Source: Reclinomonas americana ATCC 50394 (taxonomy: Eukaryota; Jakobida; Jakobea; Jakobida). From it: a stretch of DNA of 64,000 nt. Made by a program: the position numbers and the translations under genes. The DNA lies in NCBI GenBank assembly GCA_048213135.1, contig PS015010.1, positions 124,001-188,000 on the forward strand. Direction: 5' to 3'. Positions 1-9,144 of this stretch are shown here, in pieces (position 1 is the first letter of the stretch; every line of letters begins with the position of its first letter). The notes under the pieces were generated by a model. It saw nothing but the letters and a program-made list of their open reading frames with translations. It made no database searches and was not told where the DNA came from.

Positions 1-111
1 AACATCAAGTTTTACTTCGACCAGCGCAGGGTAATACCTTATATCTCTTCCAGTGCGCCCATTACCAATACCAGGGCGGGTGTGCAGGTGAGGATATCGC
101 TTACAGAATAA
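1..111 (+). CDS. C-terminal end of an unidentified protein, probably outer-membrane (partial)
   Basis: Frame 1 is open from the window edge to a TAA at 109-111, giving 36 residues. The last residues (AGVQVRISLTE) alternate hydrophobic and polar side chains, as in the terminal strand of an outer-membrane beta-barrel. A strong hairpin terminator follows at once, so this is the end of a transcription unit. The start and the rest of the gene lie outside the window, so no family can be named. The barrel reading is inference from the last strand only. Confidence 0.55.
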   Translation, partial: NIKFYFDQRRVIPYISSSAPITNTRAGVQVRISLTE

Positions 112-132
112 TAATCAAACAAACAGATAAAG

Positions 133-160
133 AAAAGGTCCCGTATATGCGGGACCTTTT
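133..160 (+). terminator. Rho-independent terminator
   Basis: An 11-bp perfect stem (AAAAGGTCCCG / CGGGACCTTTT) encloses a 6-nt loop. The A-tract and T-tract form the base of the stem, so it could work in both directions. It lies 22 nt after the stop codon of the partial gene at the window start. Confidence 0.85.
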
Positions 161-168
161 CTTTAGGT

Positions 169-288
169 AGTGTCTCAGTACAGATAAGCTCTCCCACCAA
201 GCCGCTATGGCCACAAAGGGTTGCGAGGTAGAATATATACTTGGTGTTCTTTGTGTTTTTGTGGGAAATATATTCAGGCTGAGACACT
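169..288. repeat. MITE-like palindromic element, about 120 bp
   Basis: A perfect 10-bp inverted repeat (AGTGTCTCAG at 169-178, CTGAGACACT at 279-288) bounds the element. Further inward, TCCCAC and CACCAAG on the left are matched by GTGGGA and CTTGGTG on the right, so most of the element could fold on itself. It has no plausible coding content. No clear target-site duplication is visible. The remaining bases up to the next gene (289-375) show nothing recognisable. Calling it a mobile or repeated element is inference until other copies are found. Confidence 0.45.
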
Positions 289-375
289 GTCTTTCTTTAT
301 AACCCATTGCATATCAGGAAATAATTTGTAAGTTTATGACCTCGATACTTATTATACAGGCTCCTATAATATTTA

Positions 376-2196
376 TTGGTGAAAACTCTGCTTAAAACCA
401 TTTTACCACTGCTGCTTATTTGCCGGGTCGCTCCGGCACAGGTTTTTTATTCCGGTGGCGCTACTGTTACCGTAGCAAATGGCGGCATTCTCTTTGTCAA
501 CGGCGGTGCTGAATTTACCGGTGGAAGCACACTGGAAAACCACGGACAGATCACAACAACCAATAACTCAACCTTACCGGGTGCAGGTAATTTTGTACTG
601 GGCGGTGCTTCGTCAGCCGGGGGCAATGGCAATTACCGCGTGGAGCAGGACTGGATCAACAGCGCCACTTTCAATGCCGGTAACAGTACCGTGGAATTGT
701 TTGGCAATACCCTCCAGCAGATCACTTCTTTCAACAATACCTCAACTACTTTTCATCATCTCTTACTTACCGGCAGCGGAACCGGTAACAACAGGAAAAA
801 ACAATTACTGAATGTTGACGCCCGTACCGGGATTGGCGGTGTGCTGACGATTAACAACAGGGAACTGGCGACTGGAGTGAATATTTTTTATGTAGATGAT
901 CCGTCCCCGTCATCTGTAAGCAACAGTGCAGCGCCGGGCAATGAAGGCTTTGTAAGCAGCACCGGTGGTTATTTGTCGCGGGTTACCAACAGCAGTTCGT
1001 CTTATCTTTTTCCTGTAGGCTCATCGGCAGGTACTTTACGTTACCGCCCCCTGGCAGTGAAACCCGGCGATGCGGCGGTTAATACTTTCAGGGCAAGGCT
1101 GAATAATTATGACGCTACCACGGATGGTTTTAATATCAATCAGACAGGGATCGATGTATGTACTGTTAATCCGCTGTTCTATCATTCACTGCAGAGGACA
1201 TCAGGATCATCAGCGGCTGATGTTACACTTAGTTTTTCCCCTGCAGCAGATGGTAACTGGGCGCATATGGCCCGGTGGGCAACCGTGCCGGGAGAATGGA
1301 GCAGTATGGACCCGCCGGTAACGGGTACACTGGGCAGCCTGGCTACTGTTACACGGACATCCTGGAACTTCAGCGACAATGCCCCAGGCTATGCTTTATC
1401 AAAGGCAAGACCATTACCACCGCAATTGAATTGTCCTGCTTTCTGCGAACAATCGCTCAATAATATTTTTACCGCCACCGGTGCGCCTGCGGGTTACCTG
1501 TGGACGGTACCGCCGATGGCCACACTGGTATCGGGGCAGGGCACAGGCAGTATCCTCGTTAACTGGACAACCGGCACGGGCCCTGTATCTGTAGTGGCTG
1601 TAGGTGATCCGGGTTGTAACTCACTTCCCGCCAATTGTATTCCCGTTGTATACCCGTTACCGGATGCCCGCTTCAATGCTATAACACCTCATTCGCCTTA
1701 TTCGCTGGACTATACTTTCGCGGATGCCAGTTCCGGTGCGGGCCAGTGGAACTGGAATTTTGGCGATGGTAATATATCTTCAGAAATGTCGCCTGCTCAT
1801 CGTTTCCGGACGATTGGCGATTACCTGGTGAAGTTAAAAGTAACATCGGGACAGGGATGTACCGACGAAACTTCCCAATGGATATCCATCAAAAAATACA
1901 ATGTAAATGTGCCCAACAGCTTTACCCCGAACGGTGACGGAAGGAACGACCTGTTCCGCCCGCTGAGTGCCCCGGGTATGCCGCTGGTGCCCGGCGTATC
2001 GCTGCTGCAGTTCCATATTTTCGACCGGTGGGGAGAAGCGGTATATGTTGCCGGCAGCAATAACAATGCTGGGTGGGATGGAAAACGGAATGGTAAAGAC
2101 TGCCCGGTTGGCGCTTATGTTTACCGGATAAAATACAAAGACCTTACTACTGGCCTTATACAGGAATTGTCGGGCCAGGTAACCCTGATAAGATAA
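376..2196 (+). CDS. Secreted PKD-domain protein with T9SS type B (gliding-type) C-terminal domain
   Basis: This is a 606-residue surface or secreted protein. Residues 1-21 form a signal peptide ending in APAQ. Residues about 25-345 are rich in Gly, Asn, Thr and Ser and look like a beta-helix or repeat region with no named domain. Residues about 430-508 are a PKD domain (WNWNFGDGN core). Residues about 511-606 are the CHU_C/gliding-motility-associated C-terminal domain: [14 protein letters not shown], then FDRWG, WDG and a final GQVTLIR. That domain directs export and surface attachment through the type IX secretion system. No ATG start fits; either TTG at 376 or GTG at 379 is used. The next gene starts 4 nt after the stop, so the two form an operon. 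The ligand or role is unknown; adhesion is a reasonable guess. Confidence 0.85.
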   Translation: MVKTLLKTILPLLLICRVAPAQVFYSGGATVTVANGGILFVNGGAEFTGGSTLENHGQITTTNNSTLPGAGNFVLGGASSAGGNGNYRVEQDWINSATFNAGNSTVELFGNTLQQITSFNNTSTTFHHLLLTGSGTGNNRKKQLLNVDARTGIGGVLTINNRELATGVNIFYVDDPSPSSVSNSAAPGNEGFVSSTGGYLSRVTNSSSSYLFPVGSSAGTLRYRPLAVKPGDAAVNTFRARLNNYDATTDGFNINQTGIDVCTVNPLFYHSLQRTSGSSAADVTLSFSPAADGNWAHMARWATVPGEWSSMDPPVTGTLGSLATVTRTSWNFSDNAPGYALSKARPLPPQLNCPAFCEQSLNNIFTATGAPAGYLWTVPPMATLVSGQGTGSILVNWTTGTGPVSVVAVGDPGCNSLPANCIPVVYPLPDARFNAITPHSPYSLDYTFADASSGAGQWNWNFGDGNISSEMSPAHRFRTIGDYLVKLKVTSGQGCTDETSQWISIKKYNVNVPNSFTPNGDGRNDLFRPLSAPGMPLVPGVSLLQFHIFDRWGEAVYVAGSNNNAGWDGKRNGKDCPVGAYVYRIKYKDLTTGLIQELSGQVTLIR

Positions 2197-2200
2197 CATT

Positions 2201-3304
2201 ATGAATAAGCTTTTCCGGAAATTACTATTCAGTGTATTGTTCCTGGTGCCAGCCTTGTATTCCTGGGCGCAAAACAACGTAGGCATTGGTACAACAACGC
2301 CCAATCCTTCATCTGCGCTGGAAGTGAGATCCACCACACAGGGCGTACTGGTGCCGCGGCTGACTACGGCTCAGCGTATCGCCATTGTTAACCCATCGAA
2401 TGGTTTGCTGGTGTATGACACCGACCTGCAATGTTTTTACTATTATAATGCCGCTACGTCTGTATGGCAGAACCTCTGCGAAAGCGGGATCAACTGCTGG
2501 GATACGAATGGTAACCATGTCAATGATCCGCCGGAAGATGTGAATGGCGATGGTTTGTTCAACGCTTTGGATTGCGCAGGTGCCGCGGGCCCGGCTGGCC
2601 CAATTGGCGCAACAGGTCCTGCAGGCCCGCAGGGGCCAACAGGTGCAGCAGGCCCCGCAGGTCCGCAAGGCCCCATTGGTCCTGCTGGTGCTACCGGTCC
2701 TGCCGGTCCCACAGGTCCCATCGGTCCTGCCGGTCCCACAGGTCCCATCGGTCCTACGGGTGCAACTGGTCCTGCCGGTCCAATTGGTGCAACAGGTCCT
2801 GCCGGTCCCATCGGTCCAACTGGCGCTACCGGTCCGATTGGCCCAACAGGTGCTACAGGTGCCACAGGAGCCACCGGCCCTGCCGGTCCTGCAGGACCAG
2901 TAAATATGAGCACCTACAGCGTGGTAGGTACCACCAACATTACCACCAATACATCAGCCTTCAGTAATATGGCGGGCATGACCATCACTTTCACACCCAA
3001 AAATGCCAAATGCTTTGTGCACTTCTCAGCAGGCGGTACCTATGCGCCTGCGGGCACGGACGAGCGGAGTGCCTGGTTTGAGCTGCGTGTAAACGGCACG
3101 CTGGTAAAAGAGTTCGACATCCAGGGTGGTGAAGACTGGAACCAATATTTCGCTTCGTTCAGCTATCCCATCAATGTTACTGTTGGTGCATCCACTACAG
3201 TGTTGATCCGCTGGGCCACTGACGGAGGCGCTTATACTTTATTCAACAATGCAGGTACTGACTCTTATGCACAAAGGAGCCTGATCGTATACGACCAGCC
3301 GTAA
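2201..3304 (+). CDS. Collagen-like Gly-X-Y repeat surface protein
   Basis: This 367-residue exported protein has a signal peptide (1-24, ending in SWAQ). An N-terminal region starts with the [16 protein letters not shown] motif that is common at the head of Bacteroidota fibre and tail-like proteins. A short Asp/Asn-rich stretch (101-125, [10 protein letters not shown] then DVNGDG) looks calcium-binding. An uninterrupted run of 36 Gly-X-Y triplets covers residues 127-234. A C-terminal beta-rich globular domain (about 238-367) is of the size of a C1q/TNF-like trimerisation head. Families with this layout form trimeric triple-helical stalks. It is 4 nt downstream of a T9SS protein and shares its transcript. 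It has no T9SS sorting domain of its own, so its route to the surface is unclear. Confidence 0.85.
   Translation: MNKLFRKLLFSVLFLVPALYSWAQNNVGIGTTTPNPSSALEVRSTTQGVLVPRLTTAQRIAIVNPSNGLLVYDTDLQCFYYYNAATSVWQNLCESGINCWDTNGNHVNDPPEDVNGDGLFNALDCAGAAGPAGPIGATGPAGPQGPTGAAGPAGPQGPIGPAGATGPAGPTGPIGPAGPTGPIGPTGATGPAGPIGATGPAGPIGPTGATGPIGPTGATGATGATGPAGPAGPVNMSTYSVVGTTNITTNTSAFSNMAGMTITFTPKNAKCFVHFSAGGTYAPAGTDERSAWFELRVNGTLVKEFDIQGGEDWNQYFASFSYPINVTVGASTTVLIRWATDGGAYTLFNNAGTDSYAQRSLIVYDQP
2579..2902 (+). repeat. Collagen-type repeat tract (36 Gly-X-Y codon triplets)
   Basis: GGN codons recur every 9 bases without a break. Proline dominates the X position, and the Y position is mostly Thr, Ala, Ile and Gln. 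Blocks such as GGTCCTGCCGGTCCC recur exactly, so the tract is likely to vary in length by slippage or recombination. It also makes long false open frames on the other strand. Confidence 0.9.
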
Positions 3305-3322
3305 CGAATGGACTTTTATTTT

Positions 3323-3354
3323 TTTGCAATTGTTGTAAAGGCGCTCTACATTGG
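3323..3354 (+). promoter_or_regulatory. Possible Bacteroidota promoter for the HEAT-repeat gene
   Basis: TTTG (3323-3326) is followed after 20 nt by TACATTGG (3347-3354). This is close to, but not a full match with, TTTG-N19-TAnnTTTG. It sits 18 nt before the ATG at 3373. Confidence 0.3.
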
Positions 3355-3372
3355 TATAAATAATAGCAACCA

Positions 3373-4005
3373 ATGGCAACTGTAATTGATCAGCTCGCCT
3401 GCTCACTGGGGCGGCGCGACGAAGTACCCAACCAGGAACTGGCCCAAAAAATTGTAAAAGCAAAGGATAGGAGTGCTGTTAAGGAACTGGTGCTGCACCT
3501 GCAGCATAAAGACAAAGCCATCCGCAATGATTGTATAAAAGTATTGTACGAGACGGCGGGAGCCGAGCCCAAACTCGTGGCTCCTTACATTTCATCTTTC
3601 ATTGAACTGCTCGATCACAAAGACAACCGCATGCAATGGGGCGCCATGACAGCATTGAGCGCCGTTGCAAAAGAAAACCCGTCTCCCGTTTACGATGCCA
3701 TAGATACAATTATTGATGTTGCTGACAAAGGGTCTGTTATCACCAATGATCACTGCGTAAACATACTGGTGCATTTATGCGGAGAAAAAAAATACACACC
3801 TGCTGTTTTTCCCTTCCTGATGGAGCGGTTAAAAAAGAGCCCGGAAAACCAGTTGCCCATGTACGCGGAGAAAACATTGCCTGTTATCAATGCCGGCAAT
3901 AAAACGGCGTTTATTCAATTGCTTCAGTCAAGAATGAAAAAGATAGAAAAGGAATCAAAAAAGAAACGGCTGGAAAAAGTGCTGAAGCAAGCGGAGAAGA
4001 AATAA
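3373..4005 (+). CDS. HEAT-repeat-like helical protein
   Basis: This 210-residue soluble protein has no signal peptide. It is almost entirely amphipathic helix pairs spaced like HEAT/armadillo repeats (for example KDKAIRNDCIKVLYE and KDNRMQWGAMTALSAVA). The last 30 residues form a highly charged Lys/Glu helix. Repeat proteins of this kind act as protein-binding scaffolds. No catalytic motif is visible, and the neighbours do not suggest a partner. It stands alone on the plus strand and faces a convergent gene at 4058. Confidence 0.75.
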   Translation: MATVIDQLACSLGRRDEVPNQELAQKIVKAKDRSAVKELVLHLQHKDKAIRNDCIKVLYETAGAEPKLVAPYISSFIELLDHKDNRMQWGAMTALSAVAKENPSPVYDAIDTIIDVADKGSVITNDHCVNILVHLCGEKKYTPAVFPFLMERLKKSPENQLPMYAEKTLPVINAGNKTAFIQLLQSRMKKIEKESKKKRLEKVLKQAEKK

Positions 4006-4057
4006 AAAAAGCCTCCTGGTGAGGGAAGGCTGAGGGGGAACAGAGATCAAGCAAGGC

Positions 4058-4531
4058 CTATTTTATTTTCTTCAGCAGCATAACATAGCCGCAAAGATTT
4101 TTCTTCTTTTTATTTACCTGTACAGGTTTGATCATGTGGTATTCTGAAAAGCGGGGTATATAGGAATAACTGATCACGTTACCATCCACATCGCCCCACA
4201 TTTTTTTCTGGTATACCACCTGCCTTTCATTCCAGTCGAACATCCGCACTTCATACAGCCTGGAAGTAATGTCGCCTATAAAAACGAACTGGTACCAGCT
4301 GCCTTCGGTGAGCGGTACAATAACGGGCATTTCATATTCACTTTCCATTTGCATGGAAGCTTCTTTCACTACAATAAAACCCTGCTGGGCAAGTAAAGAT
4401 TTGATGCTGTCTGCTTGTTGAGATATAGATGGGGAACTGCACGGAGCCTGGCGGATCACGTCCTGGGCTTTAATACCCTGTGCAAGGAAACACAGGATGG
4501 ATATACTGGATACCAGAAGCAGGTTCTTCAT
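4058..4531 (-). CDS. Exported protein of unknown function
   Basis: Starting at the ATG at 4531, the 157-residue product begins MKNLLLVSSIS and has a signal peptide cut near GIKAQD. The open frame extends 13 codons further upstream (to 4570), but the extension would push the signal peptide inward, so the inner ATG is preferred. The mature part is a small alpha/beta protein with a Trp-rich middle (EGSWYQFVFIGD) and a Lys-rich patch (NKKKKN) near the end. I recognise no family. It is transcribed alone, convergent with the HEAT-repeat gene. Confidence 0.7.
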   Translation of the reverse strand: MKNLLLVSSISILCFLAQGIKAQDVIRQAPCSSPSISQQADSIKSLLAQQGFIVVKEASMQMESEYEMPVIVPLTEGSWYQFVFIGDITSRLYEVRMFDWNERQVVYQKKMWGDVDGNVISYSYIPRFSEYHMIKPVQVNKKKKNLCGYVMLLKKIK

Positions 4532-4714
4532 CGGTTTGTCTTTCAATTTGATATTAGGATGGTAAAACAATGTTACTACTTTTTACCATCTTTTGCAAAA
4601 ATGAATTTGCAATGGATTTCCGTGGTTTAGAACGTTAATCCGGTAACCAATATTGTACCAAACTCCGCCGGAATGCAGATAATATAAAAGAAAAAGAGGC
4701 CCCTTTCTGCTAAC

Positions 4715-5476
4715 TTATTGATCCTTATAGATGTAGATGCTGTTGGCCTGTGCCGTGCAGGTGATTACCAGGTCGTTGATGCAAACATGAGGGGGGAGGC
4801 TGGCGCAGTAATAAATGCTGTCGGCTATATCGGCGCCGGTAAGCGGGGTAAAGCCGTCGTATGTGGCGCTGGCTTTTGCCGCTTCGCCTTTAAACCGCAC
4901 CAGGGAAAATTCGGTTTCCACGGCACCGGGGTGTATAGCAGTTACCTTAATGCGATGTTTGAGCAGGTCGATGCGCTGCGATTTGCTGATGGCGTCTACG
5001 GCAAATTTACTGGCACAGTAAACATTTCCTTTTTCATATACATCCTTTCCTGCTACGGAACCGATGTTAATGATATGGCCTTTTTCCCGGGCGATCATAA
5101 AGGGCAGTACCGCACGGCTCATGTACAACAGGCCATGTACGTTGGTGTCCAGCATGGTTTCCCAGTCCTGCATATCCGCATCTTCAAAACTGTCGCGGCC
5201 AAGGGCCAGTCCGGCATTGTTGATGAGCACATCAATGGTTTGCCAGCCGGCCGGTAACTGTGCCATGGAGGAAAAGACAGCTTCCTTATCCTGCACATCA
5301 AAGCAAAGCGGCAGTACGCGGATGCTGTATTGTTGTTGCAACGCTGATTGTATTTCTTCCAGGCGGTCTTTTCTTCTTCCTGTGATGATGATGTCGTATC
5401 CTGAAGCGGCGAATTTTTCGGCGCAGGCCTTTCCAATACCGGAAGTGGCGCCTGTGATCAGTACAATGGGGTTCAT
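4715..5476 (-). CDS. Short-chain dehydrogenase/reductase (YdfG-like)
   Basis: This is a 253-residue classical SDR with a Rossmann fold. It carries the cofactor loop TGATSGIG (8-15), NNAG (86-89), and the catalytic Ser140, Tyr153 and Lys157 (YCASK). TGRRKDRL after the second strand, with two Arg residues, favours NADP(H). The length and the IHPGAVETEFSLVRF segment resemble the YdfG/serine-3-dehydrogenase group, which oxidises 3-hydroxy acids. The true substrate cannot be read from sequence. It starts 34 nt after the stop of the large PKD/T9SS gene on the same strand and may be cotranscribed with it. Confidence 0.9.
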   Translation of the reverse strand: MNPIVLITGATSGIGKACAEKFAASGYDIIITGRRKDRLEEIQSALQQQYSIRVLPLCFDVQDKEAVFSSMAQLPAGWQTIDVLINNAGLALGRDSFEDADMQDWETMLDTNVHGLLYMSRAVLPFMIAREKGHIINIGSVAGKDVYEKGNVYCASKFAVDAISKSQRIDLLKHRIKVTAIHPGAVETEFSLVRFKGEAAKASATYDGFTPLTGADIADSIYYCASLPPHVCINDLVITCTAQANSIYIYKDQ

Positions 5477-5510
5477 TGGCAGATGGATGATCTTGTTCTT
5501 TGGTTCTTGT

Positions 5511-8117
5511 TTATCTTACCAGCACTACATAGCCTTTCCGCTTGATGGTGTGATTTTCATAGTCTACACCTTCGGCATACCATACATAGGTTCCGGCATC
5601 CTGTCCGCGTCCGCCGAAAGTGCCGTCCCATCCCAGTTTGGCATCGGTACCGGAATAGACCATTTGTCCCCAGCGGTTGAACACGCGGAAAACATCCAAT
5701 GATTTCATACCGATAGGAATGGGTCTGAACACATCATTCAAACCATCACCATTGGGGGAGAAGGCGGTGGGCACAAACAGGTCGGGCTTCACACGGAAAA
5801 CCCTTACAAAAATGGTATCCGTATCAAAGCAGCCGATATCATTGCTCACCCTTACCACGTATTCAATATCATTCTGTGGCAGGGCGATGGGGTTACGAAT
5901 ATTGGGATTGTCGAGCCAGGTAGTGGGTGTCCATGAATAGTTGGTACTGCCACTGGCGCCCAGTTGCAAAGGTTGTCCTATTACAACGGAAGTATCCCTG
6001 GGACCGGCATCTGCCACAATATTGGCTACGGTCAGGATAATCGTATCATTCACCGGTTTAGGACAGCCTTTATTGTCCCGAACAGTAACTACATAACGAA
6101 CACTGCTGGTAGGCCTTACCGATACGGGATTGGGAATATTGGTGGCCGAAAGGAATACTCTCGGGCTCCAGCTGTAACTGTTGCCACCAGAGGCCTGCAG
6201 CTGGGCGGAGCCTCCCATACAGATGGTCTGATCGGGACCGGCATCCGCATCAGGATAAGGCACCGGCGTTACGGTAATATTATTGACGGCGTTGCATTTG
6301 CCAATGGAACCTGTCACATGGTACGTGGTGGTTACGAGCGGCTTTACAACCGGGTTGCGGATCGATGTATTGCTGATGGAGCCATCGTCGGGCGTCCAAG
6401 TATAATTTAGCGCATCACTCACCAGGTTAAGTGTTATGGCATCACCGAGGCATATGGTAGTATCTCCCGGTGCAAATTGTGTTACACGGTCCACTACATT
6501 CACCCTTACGGTATCTCCGCCGGTGCAGCCAAACGGATCGGTGAGCTGTACATGGTAAGTGGTAGATACATCGGGACTAACCAATGGTGTATGTGAAGTA
6601 ACGTCATTGATCATGTAGTTCGGCGACCAGAGTACATTGCCAACACCTATGGCCGTGAGTTGCAGGGTATCGATACTGCAGATCAGCGTATCGTTGGATA
6701 ATTGCAGCGCCGGTTTATCAGTGATAGGAATTTTTTTGTACAGTGTATCGGTACATCCCTTGCTGCTTTTTACAATAAACGTCACATCATAATCACCGGA
6801 AGTAGCGTAGGTGTGCGTAGGATTTTGTATGCCCGATGTATTGAGGGTGCCTGAAACAGGATCACCGAAATTCCATTGCCAGAAATTGACCGTGCCAAAG
6901 GCGGCCGTGGTAAGATCCGTAAACTGTATAGGTGTATTCTTGCATTGCCCTTCCACTTTGAAATCCGGGAAGAATCCGGGGTATAGTTTAACGATGGCGC
7001 TGTCGGTAGCCTCGCAGGGAAGCCCTTTGTTCACGGTGAGTTTTAATTTGTAATCTCCCGCAGCTGCATAGGGATGTATAGGGGCGGCTTGAGTAGAGGT
7101 ATTGCCATCTCCGAATTCCCAAAGATAAGTTTGAATATTAGTGTTGGGTCCGCCATTTTTAAAACTAACGATAAAGTCATCGCAAAAAACATATTCGGGG
7201 TCTAAATCTGCAACAGTTAATGAACAATCTTCAGAACGGATATGCAGTGATTTTCTTACCTCCGCTATCTTGGTATTGGTCCCCCTTTTGTATTCACTCA
7301 CCACAACCGTGATCACATAAGTACCAATCTTGGGCGCAATACCACTTACTATGCCCGTAAAGCGGTTGATGGTTACGCCTGGCCCAAGAGGTTGCGTACC
7401 AGAATATCCCAATGCATAAGGAATAAGCGGGAACGGGGGTGAACCGGACTGTGGCGGGTTGGCATTGCCCGGCGAGCCGCCATTATAAGCAGATGTGAAT
7501 TCATATACGAGGGAATCACCGTCAACATCGGTTGCGCTGAAGTCAAATTCAAAAGGATTGTCCTGGCAAATGATGGCCGTATCGTTCTGTGCGAATTTGG
7601 CGCTGTTGTTCAGCTGGGCGCCGGGGTTGAAGTTGCCGGGTATCGATACCGTCCATGTTTCTCCCAGGTTATTGGTCGGAGGCAGTAGGTTAATAATGTT
7701 GGTAATACGGCAGCAACGCTGGTTGGCCACGATAAAGCCACTGCTGGTTACGGGCAGGTCAACAAATACTTCGAATGTGCGGATGCGGTAACAAATAGCG
7801 GGAATATTGGTAATACAGGGATGACATTCCGGTGTTGTACAATTGTTGATGGTGATGTCGCTGGTAAGCGGCGCGGTGAGGTTGGCGAACACCTGGCCAT
7901 TTCCTGCATTGAATATGGTGAATGTGGCGCTGGGATCTTCCTGGCCGGGATTGAGTATACATTCGGTATACATTTTCAGCACCACGCGGTATTGTACCGT
8001 GTTGGGGGCAGTACCCGGACCGATCGTTTCATAATACATCCATCCTCCCTTGGTATGATTACCCAACGACGCAAGCGAAGACAACAAAAAGCACAAGCCA
8101 AAAAAGAGCTTTTGCAT
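5511..8117 (-). CDS. Large secreted PKD-repeat protein with T9SS type B C-terminal domain
   Basis: This 868-residue protein has a signal peptide (1-19). A Cys-containing N-terminal domain (20-300, beginning NHTKGGWMYYE) is commonly seen ahead of PKD modules in this phylum. Two PKD domains follow (WEFGDGN near 333; WQWNFGDP near 413). Then come four or five Ig-like modules of about 80 residues with the recurring pattern DAGPDQTIC...GNSYSWSP. The CHU_C sorting domain covers the last 95 residues (PTAFSPNGDGLNDVF, FNRWG, WDG, GYVVLVR). T9SS type B cargo of this shape is exported across the outer membrane and held on the surface. The repeated Ig/PKD build suggests an adhesin or matrix protein; the ligand is unknown. 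Confidence 0.9.
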   Translation of the reverse strand: MQKLFFGLCFLLSSLASLGNHTKGGWMYYETIGPGTAPNTVQYRVVLKMYTECILNPGQEDPSATFTIFNAGNGQVFANLTAPLTSDITINNCTTPECHPCITNIPAICYRIRTFEVFVDLPVTSSGFIVANQRCCRITNIINLLPPTNNLGETWTVSIPGNFNPGAQLNNSAKFAQNDTAIICQDNPFEFDFSATDVDGDSLVYEFTSAYNGGSPGNANPPQSGSPPFPLIPYALGYSGTQPLGPGVTINRFTGIVSGIAPKIGTYVITVVVSEYKRGTNTKIAEVRKSLHIRSEDCSLTVADLDPEYVFCDDFIVSFKNGGPNTNIQTYLWEFGDGNTSTQAAPIHPYAAAGDYKLKLTVNKGLPCEATDSAIVKLYPGFFPDFKVEGQCKNTPIQFTDLTTAAFGTVNFWQWNFGDPVSGTLNTSGIQNPTHTYATSGDYDVTFIVKSSKGCTDTLYKKIPITDKPALQLSNDTLICSIDTLQLTAIGVGNVLWSPNYMINDVTSHTPLVSPDVSTTYHVQLTDPFGCTGGDTVRVNVVDRVTQFAPGDTTICLGDAITLNLVSDALNYTWTPDDGSISNTSIRNPVVKPLVTTTYHVTGSIGKCNAVNNITVTPVPYPDADAGPDQTICMGGSAQLQASGGNSYSWSPRVFLSATNIPNPVSVRPTSSVRYVVTVRDNKGCPKPVNDTIILTVANIVADAGPRDTSVVIGQPLQLGASGSTNYSWTPTTWLDNPNIRNPIALPQNDIEYVVRVSNDIGCFDTDTIFVRVFRVKPDLFVPTAFSPNGDGLNDVFRPIPIGMKSLDVFRVFNRWGQMVYSGTDAKLGWDGTFGGRGQDAGTYVWYAEGVDYENHTIKRKGYVVLVR

Positions 8118-8179
8118 ATTAGGGATTTGAGATGCGTAACACAGTATTAATACAGACCTAAAAATAACGAAAAACGCTG

Positions 8180-8225
8180 TTTCCCGGGGGAAAGAAAGGC
8201 TGAAATCCGGTCAATCCCCGGGAAA
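8180..8225. repeat. Perfect 10-bp inverted repeat
   Basis: TTTCCCGGGG (8180-8189) and CCCCGGGAAA (8216-8225) are separated by 26 nt in the gap between the hydrolase gene (ends 8279, minus) and the PKD gene (starts 8117, minus). It could be a weak terminator for the hydrolase unit or an operator for the PKD gene. There is no adjoining long T-tract. Confidence 0.4.
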
Positions 8226-8278
8226 TATCGGTAAACGACAGGTTTTGGTTGTCTGAAGGATTACAAACGTCGTATCTC

Positions 8279-9088
8279 TTATGATAAAAGGAAAGAAAGA
8301 AGGGCATCGGTAACTATGCCTGACTCCTCCCACATACCCATATGGGCGCTGTGCCGGAGAATGTGTACATGAGATTGCGTGGGGAGATAACATTGCCGGA
8401 GACCCTGGTCGAACGGAACAGCTTTATCGTGTACGCCAAGGATAAAAAGAATGGGCTTAGAAAAACTGCGAAGAATGGCTGTCCTGTCGGGACGGCATAT
8501 CATAGCCCGGTAATATTGTACCAGCGCTTCGGTAGTGAATAAACGGCTGCGTTTTACCAACTCCTGTATCCTGCCGGGTTCCGCGGAGCTGAATTCAGGG
8601 CCGATCAAACCGGGGATGCTGGTGGTAAGGAATTCATACGCTCCGTTCGTTTCCATAAAGGCAATGGCTTTTTCGCGGGTGGCTTTTTTTTCTTCGCTGT
8701 CGGCATAAGCACTTGAATGTACCAGCCCGAAACCACTGAGCATGGCCGGGTATTTTTCGGCAAACGCAAGCGTAATATAACCACCCATACTGTGCCCGAG
8801 CATACAACAGTTTTCAATGTTTTCGGCATCGAGTAAGGCTTTCAATGCATCGGCATAATCATCAATACTTACAGAATCACCGGCAAGCAAAGAGGATCGG
8901 CCGCTTCCGGGCAGGTCGGGTATAAAAAGTCGAAACTGTTCCGCCAGCCGTGGTACCTGTTCCTGCCAGATGTCGCCATCTTCACCAAAACCATGCACCA
9001 GCATCACAGGAGCACCCTCACCGGTAACACGGTAAAACAAAGAAGAAGTTCCGTATGTGATCGTTTTCTCCTGCTTCATCGCTGACAT
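8279..9088 (-). CDS. Alpha/beta hydrolase
   Basis: This is a 269-residue alpha/beta-hydrolase-fold enzyme. The oxyanion-region motif VHGFGEDGDIW covers 31-41. The nucleophile elbow GHSMGG has Ser100. The acid is Asp221 (GVHDKAVP) and the base His249 (RHSAHMGMWE). Size and motifs match the large esterase/lyase/C-C hydrolase family; the substrate cannot be assigned. Residues 105-200 include the variable cap. The start may be Met1 or Met4. It lies 56 nt downstream of the DUF4105 gene on the same strand. Confidence 0.9.
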   Translation of the reverse strand: MSAMKQEKTITYGTSSLFYRVTGEGAPVMLVHGFGEDGDIWQEQVPRLAEQFRLFIPDLPGSGRSSLLAGDSVSIDDYADALKALLDAENIENCCMLGHSMGGYITLAFAEKYPAMLSGFGLVHSSAYADSEEKKATREKAIAFMETNGAYEFLTTSIPGLIGPEFSSAEPGRIQELVKRSRLFTTEALVQYYRAMICRPDRTAILRSFSKPILFILGVHDKAVPFDQGLRQCYLPTQSHVHILRHSAHMGMWEESGIVTDALLSFLLS

Positions 9089-9144
9089 ATAATGATTGAT
9101 AAATTACTGCATTCGTGTATTTGCATATCCGCACATTAACCCAT

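Noticed and set aside
39-307. Two short minus-strand frames over the palindromic element at the window start
   Set aside because: They arise from a non-coding inverted-repeat element and a terminator; no start context or conserved sequence.
2443-2913. Long minus-strand frame of 156 codons opposite the collagen-like gene, rich in Gly-Pro
   Set aside because: It is a mirror of the Gly-X-Y codon repeat; periodic GGN-CCN sequence keeps other frames open. No start context or domain.
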